A stretch of 64,000 nt of DNA from Druceiella hillmani (lineage: Eukaryota; Arthropoda; Insecta; Lepidoptera; Hepialidae), in contig JAYKKI010000063.1 in the NCBI GenBank assembly GCA_039881145.1, forward strand, positions 13,237,001-13,301,000, read 5' to 3'. Below the pieces are notes generated by a model, which was not told the origin of the DNA, searched no databases, and saw only the letters and a list, made by a program, of their open reading frames with translations. A program made the position numbers and the translations under genes. This document shows positions 48,771 to 59,835 of this stretch, piece after piece. Each line of letters starts with the position of its first letter. Positions within the stretch are counted from its first letter, which is position 1.

Positions 48771-49683
48771 ACGGCTAAGAACGAGTCGTAATCGCGTCAA
48801 GGTTTCCATATCTTAAAATGATGAAGTTGTAAAAACGAAAACAAAATATCCCGTTAATCCTATTTGTCTCTTAATTCTGGTTTATCAAAGCTTAATTCTG
48901 GTTTTCAAATCTTTTAAACACAACATTTTTGGCCACAAAATAAGGGTGTTTTGGGTTTTTTGCTACATTTATTAGTTTATAAAATTTCTGTAAAAAGTCA
49001 AAAAAGGAAATGTTGTCAGCTTTTAAAAAGGAAATTTTACAATATATATTTCTAATGCTTGTTCATAAGCGATTATAGTTATTCTATTACGACTAATTAT
49101 TCTTACACAGTGGTGTACTACAGACACAGTAGTTTATTGGAGTAGAGATATAATGGATAAAAATAACGTGTATGTAGAAATCCGTGAGTTTGAATTTAAA
49201 GTTTTTTTATTGCAACTAATTTAATTACATTTTCATTGCAACAATTATTTCGTTGTACATTCTATTTAAAGTAATAATTATTATTAATGTTATATGATTT
49301 TAATTTTACTCATCCGGCCCCATAATCAAATATATTAGTAATTATATAAAAATTGATATAATTTCAGAATATTATTTAATTTTTTTTAATTACAAAAAAA
49401 GAATAGCGCCATTCCTGGTCTGTAGTTTAGTTTTGAACATTAATTCCAATGAATTTTACCTATAACCTTACATAAATATTTATCATACATAAATTAAGCA
49501 ATAGATGGTATTATGCGAGTGAAACAAAGTTAAATTTCAGTTAAAATACACTATGTCAGTAAAGGACGTAATAGGAAAACAAACTGGAGAGGAGCTTGTA
49601 CTGCGAAGGTTCGTGTGCGTTTATATATTTTTGTGTACACTTTTATAAACTTACAAATTTGGAAGGATTCAAATCACAAATTT
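48771..49683. other. AT-rich intergenic DNA, nothing recognised
   Basis: No open frame or repeat of note. Confidence 0.4.
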
Positions 49684-50335
49684 CAAAGGATGAATTCCTT
49701 CATCTACCTTGGATCTGAAATCATCACCGGTAACGATTTGCCTGGAGAACTGACGTGATGAACAACTGCAACCAATAGATGCTTCATGGATTAAGAAGAC
49801 TTCTGAAATCCAATAATATCAGAAGAGACACTATACTTCTGTTATATAAAAGCTTAATCAGATCAATACTTACATATGTATCTGCAACATGGATATTGTC
49901 CTAAAATGTTGAAAAACCCTTGCAATTTTCGATCGAAAAATCCTCAGATCCATCTTTGGTGGGTTATTTGACAATAGGTTTTGGGGAAGGAGAACTAATG
50001 CCGAACTTTATCGCTTATTTAAAGAACCGGATATAATACAATTTATAAAAATTCAACGTATGAAGTGGGACGGTCATGTAATTAGAATGAAGGAAGATCG
50101 AACGACAAAACAAATTTTTCTGGCCAAACCAACTGGCTCAAGAGGATGAGGAAGACCTAAATTAAGATGGGCGTACTGCCTACAAAGTGTTTTCGACGCT
50201 CTCAACATAACAAATTGGAAGACTGTGGCGTCTAGAAGGAGGGCTTGGAACAGTCCGCTTGAGACTGGCCTTCTCAAGCGGACTGGTCCACCGAGGACTG
50301 TCATGTTACTGATCACGATGATGACACTTTTATAA
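49684..50335 (+). mobile_element. Second LINE C-terminal half, decayed
   Basis: Plus-strand frames give RMNSFIYLGSEIITGNDLPG, TNRCFMD, a KNPQIHLWW/ILRSIFGG-type block, KEPDIIQFIKIQRMKWDGHV, then AKPTGSRG, GRPKLRWAYCLQSVFDALNI and NWKTVASRRRAWN. This is a different LINE lineage from 48118-48770, although the two lie in tandem on the same strand. It ends near a GATCACGATGATGACA tract, possibly its 3' repeat tail. Confidence 0.88.
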
Positions 50336-50340
50336 ACATT

Positions 50341-51735
50341 TAAAGTTTTACTATTTGCAAACAACAATTTGAAATTTAAGTTTTCCCAAAGTATATGGTA
50401 TATATTTCAAAAATTATAAGATCTGGTATAATCGTCATAGTTTTCTTGTAATTTTCTGGTAAACTTTTTCCAATCCTGTTTTTTTTATGATTTTTGGTAC
50501 AGTAGTTTCGGAAATAAGGTGTAAGGGGCGCTGCACTTACGCATATTTTTGGAATATCTTGTTAAATATCTAGTTTAAAATAATAAAAAACATACTTGTA
50601 TTAATCATAACTAGCCATTTCAAATGAGTCCTCACATGGTATATTTTTTCAGATAAGAATATTTTTAAAAAGTTAGCTAATGCAAGAAAACTCACATGGA
50701 TAAAATATACTACTGTACTATGTATAATATGTTCAAGCATGATTGCATGATGATTTGATTGCATGATTGCATGACCGATGTAAGAAAATCGGCTGTGAAT
50801 ATAGATAAACGGCAGCATATTACCTATTATATCTTTTATAGACGTAAAAGTGTAGTGTATATTTCAAAATTATGATATCTAGAATCATCCCTATTGTTTT
50901 CCTATAACCTTTTCGTGGCTTTTAAAAATCTGTTTTTTCATAACTTTTGAATGAAGTGATTCTGGAAATTGAGGTGGTGTCCGTACATATTTTTTGCCGA
51001 GTTTTTAATATATATTTGAAGATATATATTATCAAATTAAATACTTAAGTTTCGATTAGTGAACTAGAAATGGCATTGGAGTAGTGTGACTTTTGTTACT
51101 AACTCTATTTCGTCGTATAGTCGTTAAAAATAAGTTATACTTAAAAAAAAATAATAATAACTTTTTAGGTTTCGATATAATTTATTCTAATTTGGTTGAG
51201 TATTTAGGACAGTTTTTCCAGAATCAGATTTTTATTTAACAACTTTTTAAAAAATATTATTTTGGTTTTATTTTATCCTGTTGTTAATGTTAATTAGCTT
51301 AGCTAATCTTTAAAAACATACAATTTAATGTAGATAATTTATGGCATATTATAAGAGAATTAAATGTTTTTATCCTTTTTGGAAAACAAAATATACATTT
51401 CGCAATGGTTAAAAAAATGAATCAGAAAAAAATTAAGGAAAATATTTATTAATTACCTGAAAAATGTTTTCGCACGGCTAAGGGTTATTAAATTATAAAT
51501 TAGACATTTTCCTTTGAGTCCATTTCATAATTTTATAATGTTTAAATTTCAGTAGGATTATATATGTACATGATTTCTACGCTACAAAGAATTAATGTCC
51601 TATAATGTGGCTACCGACCAAGAGATTACATTTACATATACTACCATAATGAAATATGTGCTCATAAACGTTGCTATAGTGGTTACCATAATATTTTTGC
51701 AAAATCCACCAAAACTAACAAGCTCTAATAATTTT
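50341..51735. other. AT-rich intergenic DNA with a short ATTGCATG repeat
   Basis: GATTGCATGATGATTTGATT and neighbours at 50740-50772 form a small imperfect repeat. Nothing coding recognised. Confidence 0.4.
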
Positions 51736-51739
51736 ACAA

Positions 51740-51995
51740 ATAACACTCCGCCCAGTACGTCCCTAGCTGTCACTCGGCGCCCTCGGAATGTCAAGCATTC
51801 GGCGGTCGCCATTAAATGCATCGCCGCCATCTTGCCGGCGCGCCGTTGACAGCTAAGCGCGATTTCGCCCTCATCAATTATGATCGCACAAGATACGGCC
51901 AGGAATGTTTCGCTATTAAAAATTGCACATCTTGCGTGCCCGTCGTGTGTTCTACTAATTATGGGTGTTGGTTAACGAGATGGAGGACTGATTGT
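51740..51995. other. GC-rich island, candidate conserved non-coding element
   Basis: Contains TCGCCGCCATCTTGCCGGCG and CGCCGTTGACAGCTAAGCGC between AT-rich flanks. Opposing short frames on both strands (51595-51849 plus, 51600-51830 minus) have no recognised domains. GCCGCCATCTTG resembles a YY1-type core promoter word. Confidence 0.3.
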
Positions 51996-51999
51996 TTGA

Positions 52000-52519
52000 A
52001 CTTATATTGTTTGGGGAGCATATATTGTAATAATTTTATTTCAATATTAATTAAAATAAAAAGAATTTGAAATAAAATGAACCTGGGACACAAAAACACC
52101 TATTTCATATAAATTCAGGATTAGGATTCTAAATAACTCTGATAAATTTGAATCAATTGTACTTACAATTAATTCAAACTTCATAAAGAATTTTAAACTT
52201 ATAAAGGAAAAATAATTTGATTTAACTGAACTGTCTTAGTTTTATTTCTCAATTAAATATAACAAATAATAGCTATGGAGAATATTCTTATTGGTTTTGC
52301 TTTTTATTATACTACTCTTGTTGTAAAATCTGTATCTTAATAAATTGTCTAATTTTCCATTATTCTTTAGGTTACCGCTTTTCTGATATTACTCTGTTGA
52401 TAATATATCTCTACATTACTACATCAGTATTCAATAAATTTTGCTATATGCTTGTTCCTATATCAGAGTCCAACTTAGTAAGTTAAGTGCGGGTGGTGTT
52501 GACTAACTAGTCAGTTGAC
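52000..52519. other. AT-rich intergenic DNA, nothing recognised
   Basis: No features supported. Confidence 0.4.
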
Positions 52520-52522
52520 TAA

Positions 52523-52562
52523 CAAGAGCAGCGTCAACGTAACTACGTTGATGCTGCTCTTG
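52523..52562. repeat. Hairpin, 19-bp arms with one mismatch
   Basis: CAAGAGCAGCGTCAACGTA (52523-52541) faces TACGTTGATGCTGCTCTTG (52544-52562). The arms are not AT-biased, so chance is less likely than for most hairpins here. The flank GTTGACTAACTAGTCAGTTG just to the left adds internal repeats of GTTGACTA. The stem is shorter than a typical animal pre-miRNA. Confidence 0.75.
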
Positions 52563-53049
52563 GGAGTAAATGTCTCAAATTATCAGTATCGACCTAAAAT
52601 TTGGCTGTTCTATTGATGATAAGAATAAGTTATGGAAATATTATTTCGATTCTGTATATGTTATAGTTAATGGCAACAGAGATAAGAATGAACTTAAGGT
52701 ACGGGTTCAGACCCTTCGGTTACACAACCCTAAAAAGAAAATAAGATTTTACTTGAATAAATATTTACATTTGCAATTCCAAAGAATATTTTTACTTCAA
52801 TTGATATTCAATTCAGTATTTTAAACTACGTTTAAAGCCTTAAATTACGTTCAGTAAATCAGTTCCGAATACTTCAGAAAATTTTTCACCGTGTACGTGG
52901 TCCATATGTGAAAACATTTTAGCTGGTCCATCAAATAGACCCCCGAATTTATTTCTTAAAAATATCTTTATAGAACTTTAAATTTATACTGTTTTATTAA
53001 TCTAATACATGGTATAGTACAAGTTTAAAAAGTTGCTTTATCATCAATT

Positions 53050-53490
53050 TAGATATTATTGAAAAGTATAAAATGGTATAGTCATAGTTGCAGCCACTTG
53101 CAATTTACTATCGTAAGCGCCGGCCACGACGAGACCGTCGTAATTCACAAAAGGAACTGAGCTGGCTGTAAGGGAAATTAAACTGATATTTCCACCTTCT
53201 GTGACTTGCTGGAAAATGGCGTGGTTTTTTATTGTAACGCCTCCAGTCGTAAGAAAGTGAAGTCCTTTAATGGCTGCCGACAAAGGGATGCCATTCGCCG
53301 CAGGCTGCAACGGCACGTTAGTGCAGATTTGGAATGGCCGTTAGGATTTATCTCCCAGAGCAGACATTGGAGCTGTAATTGCCTTTATGGAGTACATAAA
53401 GGAGGAAACGATCATGATTGCATTCGGAAGCAAGGCTTATCTGGAAGTATGCCAGATCTAAAGTTGGAGCTTCTGAGTTGAATTGTTATG
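53050..53490. other. GC-richer coding-like patch, unassigned
   Basis: Both strands show reduced stop density. The minus strand reads SAAIKGLHFLTTGGVTIKNH in an 86-codon frame. The plus strand reads MAADKGMPFAAGCNGTLVQI in one frame, and DIGAVIAFMEYIKEETIMIA after an in-frame stop. One is probably a decayed coding exon or pseudogene and the other its shadow. I do not recognise either. No splice sites or start could be argued. Confidence 0.3.
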
Positions 53491-53554
53491 TGGTTTAATT
53501 CGACAGTTTATAAAGCAGTAGCGATCGTGACTAGATTGTGTATAGAAAGGGTAG

Positions 53555-54850
53555 GGATAATACCTAATTTTATAATATTAGGTATGATAATATACAGTGA
53601 ACGTTATTTTTAGGGTTCAAAGGGTACAACTGCGGTAATATAATTAAAATCTTAAGTGCGAGTGGACTCCCATTCTGAGGGTGTCATTATATTATCATAA
53701 AATTTAGTAATTTATAAATATACAAAAAGGAGAGGAAAATTTAAATACTAAACAATTTAGTTTCTCAGATAATAATTGCAAATGGAATTGAAAACGAATT
53801 ATTTTCAGATTTTATACCTTCCTTTAACAGTGTTTTTTTGACTGAATGAGTGTCAAGGTACGTGATATTTAAAATGTTATTATATATTTTTATTTATAGA
53901 CGTAAAGACTGGATTGCGCTAATCGTATTTTATGTAGGCTCAAAAATAAGACAGAGAGAGATAGCAATTGTTGACTACTATTGATATCGTTCATAAGCAA
54001 CCAGGTTTGTATTGGAATGCGATTAATATGTTGTGTTAAGCTACAGCATAGATATAGCCACTTTTTTTGATCATCTAATAGTACTCATTCTCTTTTAAAG
54101 AGAGAAACTTTGCTAATATCGACTTAAGAAAATGAGGCTAGGCGGTACTGACTAAATCATTTCCAGGATACTTGTCGCTCTTGCTTACTTACTAAAACAT
54201 AAGTTAATAATAAAGCTAACCAAAGTGATGTTTGAATGCTACTACTATATGTATTATTGAATGCAAACTATAATGACAAAAGTACAATTGGATATTATGT
54301 ATTTTATTTGATTTAAATAAATTTATAAACATATATATAGAGTATAGTTTGAATTCGCTTCACAGTAGCTGTTTGAATTAATTGACATAAGCCACAAATT
54401 GATATGAAAAATATCATCTTTACGATGTTTCAATATTGTTACAATGCATTTACTATTAAAGTAATAATATTGAGTTAAAATCTGTGAATTGCGATTTTTT
54501 TTCAGCTATTCAAAGAAAAATGTGTCTGCATTTATAGATTGTTCTACCTCGCGATTGCCTTTAATGAACTAGATTGTGATATAAAAATTATCTTAAAACA
54601 TCGTTACGATACAATTTTGTCAAAATTTTTTTATATTTTCCTTAGCTCAAAAAAAACAAACAAAAGGCAATAAAAATATCAAGAGGACAAGTTTTCCTTA
54701 GTAATTGGAAAATCAATAGATTATGCTTGAGGACTAAAATTATTTTCTTTATTTTCCAACTTCCCGGTACCGTATTATTTATTCCTACTTCTTATTTACT
54801 TCCGTTTAGATAGGTCTGTAATTTGAAGCTACACAATATTGAATTATAAT
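53555..54850. other. AT-rich intergenic DNA with a small hairpin
   Basis: A short hairpin (ATACCTAATTTTATAATATT with AGGTAT) is at 53559-53586. Nothing else supported. Confidence 0.4.
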
Positions 54851-54894
54851 TCGTCTAGTACTAGATGAATTATGATAGGAACAGGGCGTCTTAA

Positions 54895-55184
54895 TCTTGT
54901 TTGGACTTCTAATTGTATCATCATGAAACTTGGCAGTTACATGTAGTTCTGATAAAAGTATGATAAAACGATACCATCAGATTGTTCATGATTGGAATAA
55001 AATAGATCCGGAAGTTAAACACTGAACTCGATCACGAAAAAACGTATCCTGACCATTTTTGGGTTTCTAATTGTTGTATCATCATGAAACTTGGTAGTTG
55101 TATGTAGTTCTGATGACAAGAATTACATACAACTACCATTTGAGGAGCCTATAAAACAATAAAAATTAGGCAAAAGCTATTCAA
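54895..55184. repeat. Diverged leader of the 142-bp satellite region
   Basis: Two copies of TCATCATGAAACTTGG.AGTT followed by TGTAGTTCTGAT (about 54918 and 55079). The second forms a 14-bp hairpin with GGTAGTTGTATGTA at 55093 and TACATACAACTACC ending at 55137. AATTCGTCTAGTACTAGATG at about 54849 resembles the satellite's AATTCGTCTAGTAGTTATTA. Confidence 0.6.
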
Positions 55185-55462
55185 GGTTTTATTGGAAAGT
55201 CTCGAAATATTTTTACTCCTAAAACCCTAACCTATACAATATTGACGCTATCATAATTCGTCTAGTATTTTTTATTTGAAGAGCTTATAAACAAAACAAT
55301 TTAGACTATAACTGCTCAACGTTTTATTGGAAAGTTGCCAAATTTCACTTAATTTTATTCAAATATTGAATATATTTGGCGTTAATTTTGTAGAAATTCA
55401 TTATTCACAATTAAATGAAATTACGTGATGTAGTATTATTTCTACTTTCTTTAATTTCTTTA

Positions 55463-55504
55463 CCACGACCTAGGTTTCGTTGTATTACAACATCTTCAGG
55501 TGGG
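55463..55504 (-). ncRNA. Hammerhead ribozyme motif, type I, apparently intact
   Basis: Identical in core and stems to the motif at 40307-40348: CCAC, CUGAAGA, U, GUUGU-AAU-ACAAC, GAA, ACC-UA-GGU, C17, GUGG on the minus strand. All required core bases are present. Activity is untested. Confidence 0.65.
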
Positions 55505-55530
55505 ATATTAGCAAGAATCTTTGCTAATAT

Positions 55531-55572
55531 CCCACCTGAAGATGTTGTAATACAACAAAACCTAGGTCGTGG
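55531..55572 (+). ncRNA. Hammerhead motif with G12 mutated (predicted inactive)
   Basis: Plus-strand partner of 55463-55504. The conserved GAA after stem II reads AAA (ACAACAAAACC instead of ACAACGAAACC). G12 is a catalytic nucleotide in hammerheads, so this arm should not cleave. The rest matches. Confidence 0.5.
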
Positions 55573-58500
55573 TAAAGAAATTAAAGAAAGTAGAAATAAT
55601 ACTACATCACGTAGTTTCATTTAATTGTGATTAATTTTATTCCAAAAACCCTAAGCTATACAATATTGACTCTATCATAATTCGTCTAGTAGTTATTATA
55701 TGAGGAGCTTAAAAACAAAAAATATAGACAAAAATTGTTTAACCTGTTTTCTTTTGGAAATTTACGAAATATTATTTAATTTTACTCGTAAAACTCAAGG
55801 CTATACAATATTGACCCTGTCATAATTTGTCCAGTACTTTTTGTTTGAGTAGCTTAAAATTATAAAAAAATATAGACAAAAACTGTTCAACTTTTTATCG
55901 GAAAGTCACGGAATATTATTTAATTTTACTCCTAAAACCCTAAGCTGTACACAATTAACCCTATCATAATTTGTCTAGTAGTTATTATATGAAGAGCCTA
56001 CAAAAAACATAGATTAAAGCTGTTCAATTTTTTTTGGAAAGTTATGAAATATTATTTAATTTTACTCATAAAACACTGAGCTGTATAATATTAACTCTAT
56101 CATAATTCGTCTAGTAGTTATTATATGAGGAGCCTACAAATAAAAAATATAGACAAAAACAATCGAACATTTTATTGGAAAGTTGTAAAACATTATTGAA
56201 TTTTACTCTTAACACTCAAAACTATACAATATTTACCCTATCACAATTCATCTAGTAGTTATTATATAAGGAGCCTGGAAACAAACAAATATAGACAAAA
56301 ACCGTTCAACACTTTTATTGGAAAGTTACAATATATTACTTAATTTTACTCCTTAAATCCTAAACTGTACAATATTGACCTTGTCATAATTCGTCTAGTA
56401 GTTATTATGTGAGGAGCCTACAAACAACAAATGTAGACAAAAACAATCGAACGTTTTATTGGAAAGTTACAATATATTATTTAATTTTACTCCTTAAATC
56501 CTAAACTGTACAATATTGACCCTATCATAATTTGTCTAGTAGTTATTATATGAGGAGCCTACAAACAAACAAATGTAGACAAAAAGAATTGAACGTTTTA
56601 TTGGAAACTTACAATATATTATTTAATTTTACTCCTTAAATACTAACTTTTACAATATTGACCCTATCATAATTCATCTAGTAGTTATTATATGAGCAGC
56701 CTACAAATAAACAAATGTAGCCAAAACCTGTTGAACATTTTATTGGAAAGTTACAATATATTATTTAATTTTACTCCTTAAATCCTAACCTTTACAATAT
56801 TGACCCTATCATAATTCATCTAGTAGTTATTATATGAGCAGCCTACAAATAAACAAATGTAGCCAAAACCTGTTGAACATTTTATTGGAAAGTTACAATA
56901 TATTATTTAATTTTACTCCTTAAATCCTAACCTTTACAATATTGACCCTATCATAATTCATCTAGTAGTTATTATATGAGGAGCCTACAAATAAACAAAT
57001 GTAGACAAAAACTGTTCAACATTTTACTGGAAAGTTACAATATATTATTTAATTTTACTCCTTAAACCCTAACCTTTGCAATATTGACCCTATCATAATT
57101 CGTCTAGTAGTTATTATATGAGGAGCCTACAAACAAACAAATGTAGACAAAACCTGTTGAACATTTTATTGGAAAGTTACAATATATTATTTAATTTTAC
57201 TCCTTAAATCCTAACCTTTACAATAGTGACCCTATCATAATTCATCTAGTAGTTATTATATGAGGAGCCTACAAATAAACAAATGTAGACAAAACCTGTT
57301 GAACATTTTATTGGAAAGTTACAATATATTATTTAATTTTACTCCTTAAATCCCAACCTTTACAATATTGACCCTATCATAATTCGTCTAGTAGTTATTA
57401 TATGAGGAGCCTACAAACAACAAATGTAGACAAAAAGAATTGAACGTTTTATTGGAAAGTTACAATATATTATTTAATTTTACTCCTTAAATACTAACTT
57501 TTACAATATTGACCTTATCATAATTCGTCTAATAGTTATCATATGAGGAGCCTACAAACAAACAAATGTAGACAAAACCTGTTGAACATTTTATTGGAAA
57601 GTTACAATATATTATTTAATTTTACTCCTTAAATCCTAACCTTTACAATATTGACCCTATCATAATTCGTCTAGTAGTTATTATATGAGGAGCCTACAAA
57701 CAAACAAATGTAGACAAAACCTGTTGAACATTTTATTGGAAAGTTACAATATATTATTTAATTTTACTCCTTAAATCCTAACCTTTACAATATTGACCCT
57801 ATCATAATTCATCTAGTAGTTATTATATGAGGAGCCTACAAATAAACAAATGTAGACAAAACCTGTTGAACATTTTATTGGAATGTTACAATATATTATT
57901 TAATTTTACTCCTTAAATCCTAACCTTTACAATATTGACCCTATCATAATTCATCTAGTAGTTATTATATGAGGAGCCTACAAATAAACAAATGTAGACA
58001 AAACCTGTTGAACATTTTATTGGAAAGTTACAATATATTATTTCATTTTACTCCTTAAATCCTAACCTTTACAATATTGACCCTATCATAATTCATCTAG
58101 TAGTTATTATATGAGGAGCATACAAATAAACAAATGTAGGCAAAAACCGTTTAACATTTTATTGGAAAGTTACAATATATTATTTAATTTTACTCCTTAA
58201 ACCCTAACCTTTACAAAATTGACCCTATCATAATTTGACTAGTAGTTATTATATGAGGAGCCTACAAATAAACAAGTGTAGACAAAAACTGTTCAACATT
58301 TTACTGGAAAGTTATAATATATTATTTAATTTTACTCCTTAAACCCTAACCTTTACAATATTGACCCTATCATAATATGTCTAGTAGTTATTATATGAGG
58401 AGCCTACAAACAAACAAATGTAGACAAAACCTGTTGAACATTTTATTGGAAAGTTACAATATATTATTTAATTTTACTCCTTAAACCCTAACCTTTACAA

Positions 58501-59345
58501 AATTGACCCTATCATAATTTGTCTAGTAGTTATTATATGAGGAGCCTACAAATAAACAAATGTAGACAAAAACTGTTCAATATTTTACTGGAAAGTTACA
58601 ATATATTATTTAATTTTACTCCTTAAACCCTAACCTTTACAAAATTGACCCAATCGTAATTCGTCTAGTAGTTATTATATGAGGAGCCTACAAATAAACA
58701 AGTGTAGACAAAAACTGTTCAACATTTTACTGGAAAGTTATAATATATTATTTAATTTTACTCCTTAAACCCTAACCTTTACAATATTGACCCTATCATA
58801 ATATGTCTAGTAGTTATTATATGAGGAGCCTACAAACAAACAAATGTAGACAAAACCTGTTGAACATTTTATTGGAAAGTTACAATATATTATTTAATTT
58901 TACTCCTTAAACCCTAACCTTTACAAAATTGACCCTATCATAATTTGTCTAGTAGTTATTATATGAGGAGCCTACAAATAAACAAATGTAGATAAAAACT
59001 GTTCAATATTTTACTGGAAAGTTACAATATATTATTTAATTTTACTCCTTAAACCCTAACCTTTACAAAATTGACCCAATCGTAATTCGTCTAGTAGTTA
59101 TTATATGAGGAGCCTACAAATAAACAAATGTAGACAAAAACGGTTTAACATTCTACTGGAAAGTTACAATATATTATGTAATTGTACTCCTTAAACCCTA
59201 ACCTTTACAAAATTGACCCAATCGTAATTCGTCTAGTAGTTATTATGTGAGGAGTTTGCAGACAAAAAAAGATAGACAAACTGTTCAACATTTTATTTGA
59301 ACGTTACGAAATATTACTCTTAAAACCTTAAGCTATACCATATTG

Positions 59346-59714
59346 AAAACCTCATTAAAATATGTATCGTGGTTTTAACGTGATGCGCTTGCAAACAAGT
59401 AGATGGATATTTATTTGTATATTTGCTTTTTGTTTGTATAGATAGAAATGTCAAAAACGGTAAATTTCTTCTCTGTGGGTTTCTGAAAAATATCTTAAAT
59501 ATGTAAAGTTTTTTACCTCTACTTTTTGTTATCCATATCATTTCATTCTAATAATGGGGCAGTTGACTAATCCTAAATTTTGATATTTTTCGTACAATAT
59601 CGTGAAATATAAGTTTGAAAAGCATTATTGAAAAAAATTCCAAAATTGGTTGAAAAATAAGCCAGAAATTGGCTTCTAAATTTGAAGATACGAACATAGT
59701 TGGGTATATCTCTG
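59346..59714. other. AT-rich intergenic DNA, nothing recognised
   Basis: Short minus-strand frames here have no recognised domains. Confidence 0.35.
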
Positions 59715-59835
59715 TCTCTTTCTCTCCTGTGGAATATAATGCGCAATATTAACAATGACCTCACAACGCAGTATTGACGTCCTTGTCTAAAGGTTAAATT
59801 TAAACTTTTATAACTTGGTCAATTTTTAAAATTAG
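59715..59835. repeat. Dispersed repeat, copy B (inverted copy at 19.4 kb)
   Basis: Contains TGACGTCCTTGTCTAAAGG then TTAAATTTAAACTTTTATAA, the reverse complement (with substitutions) of 19420-19560. Confidence 0.6.

Larger units (their letters stand above)
55361..55630. mobile_element. Palindromic hammerhead-family element, copy 6, inside the satellite
   Basis: Nearly perfect palindrome: both strands give almost the same 69-codon frame (55411-55620 minus, 55415-55624 plus). The tail (TGAATATATTTGGCGTTAAT) is on the left here, so orientation is opposite to copy 4. A 12-base word, TTAATTTTATTC, flanks it at 55349-55360 and 55631-55642. It is derived from satellite sequence (uninterrupted units have TTAATTTTACTC), so the element landed in an existing unit and duplicated it. 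The spacer between arms is about 26 bases. Confidence 0.7.
55185..59345. repeat. 142-bp satellite array, about 28 units
   Basis: GGAAAGTTACAATATATTAT recurs at 142-base steps (56461, 56603, 56745, 56887, 57029, 57171 and on). Each unit also contains TTTAATTTTACTCCTTAAA, CTAACCTTTACAATATTGAC, CATAATTCGTCTAGTAGTTA and ATATGAGGAGCCTACAAA. Units in the middle (about 56.4-59.2 kb) are most alike and include blocks repeated as higher-order pairs, while the edges are divergent. This is the pattern of unequal exchange. It is interrupted by a palindromic element at 55361-55630. No open frame. Confidence 0.97.

Noticed and set aside
52523..52562. A microRNA precursor
   Set aside because: The stem is only 19 pairs with a two-base gap; animal pre-miRNAs need longer stems and a real loop.
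55411..55624. Twin 69-codon frames on opposite strands as a gene pair
   Set aside because: They are mirror products of a palindromic mobile element; sibling copies do not keep the frame.
56640..59220. CCCTAACC words as interstitial telomere repeats
   Set aside because: They occur once per 142-bp unit within TTAAACCCTAACCTTTAC and never in tandem; the insect telomere repeat is TTAGG.
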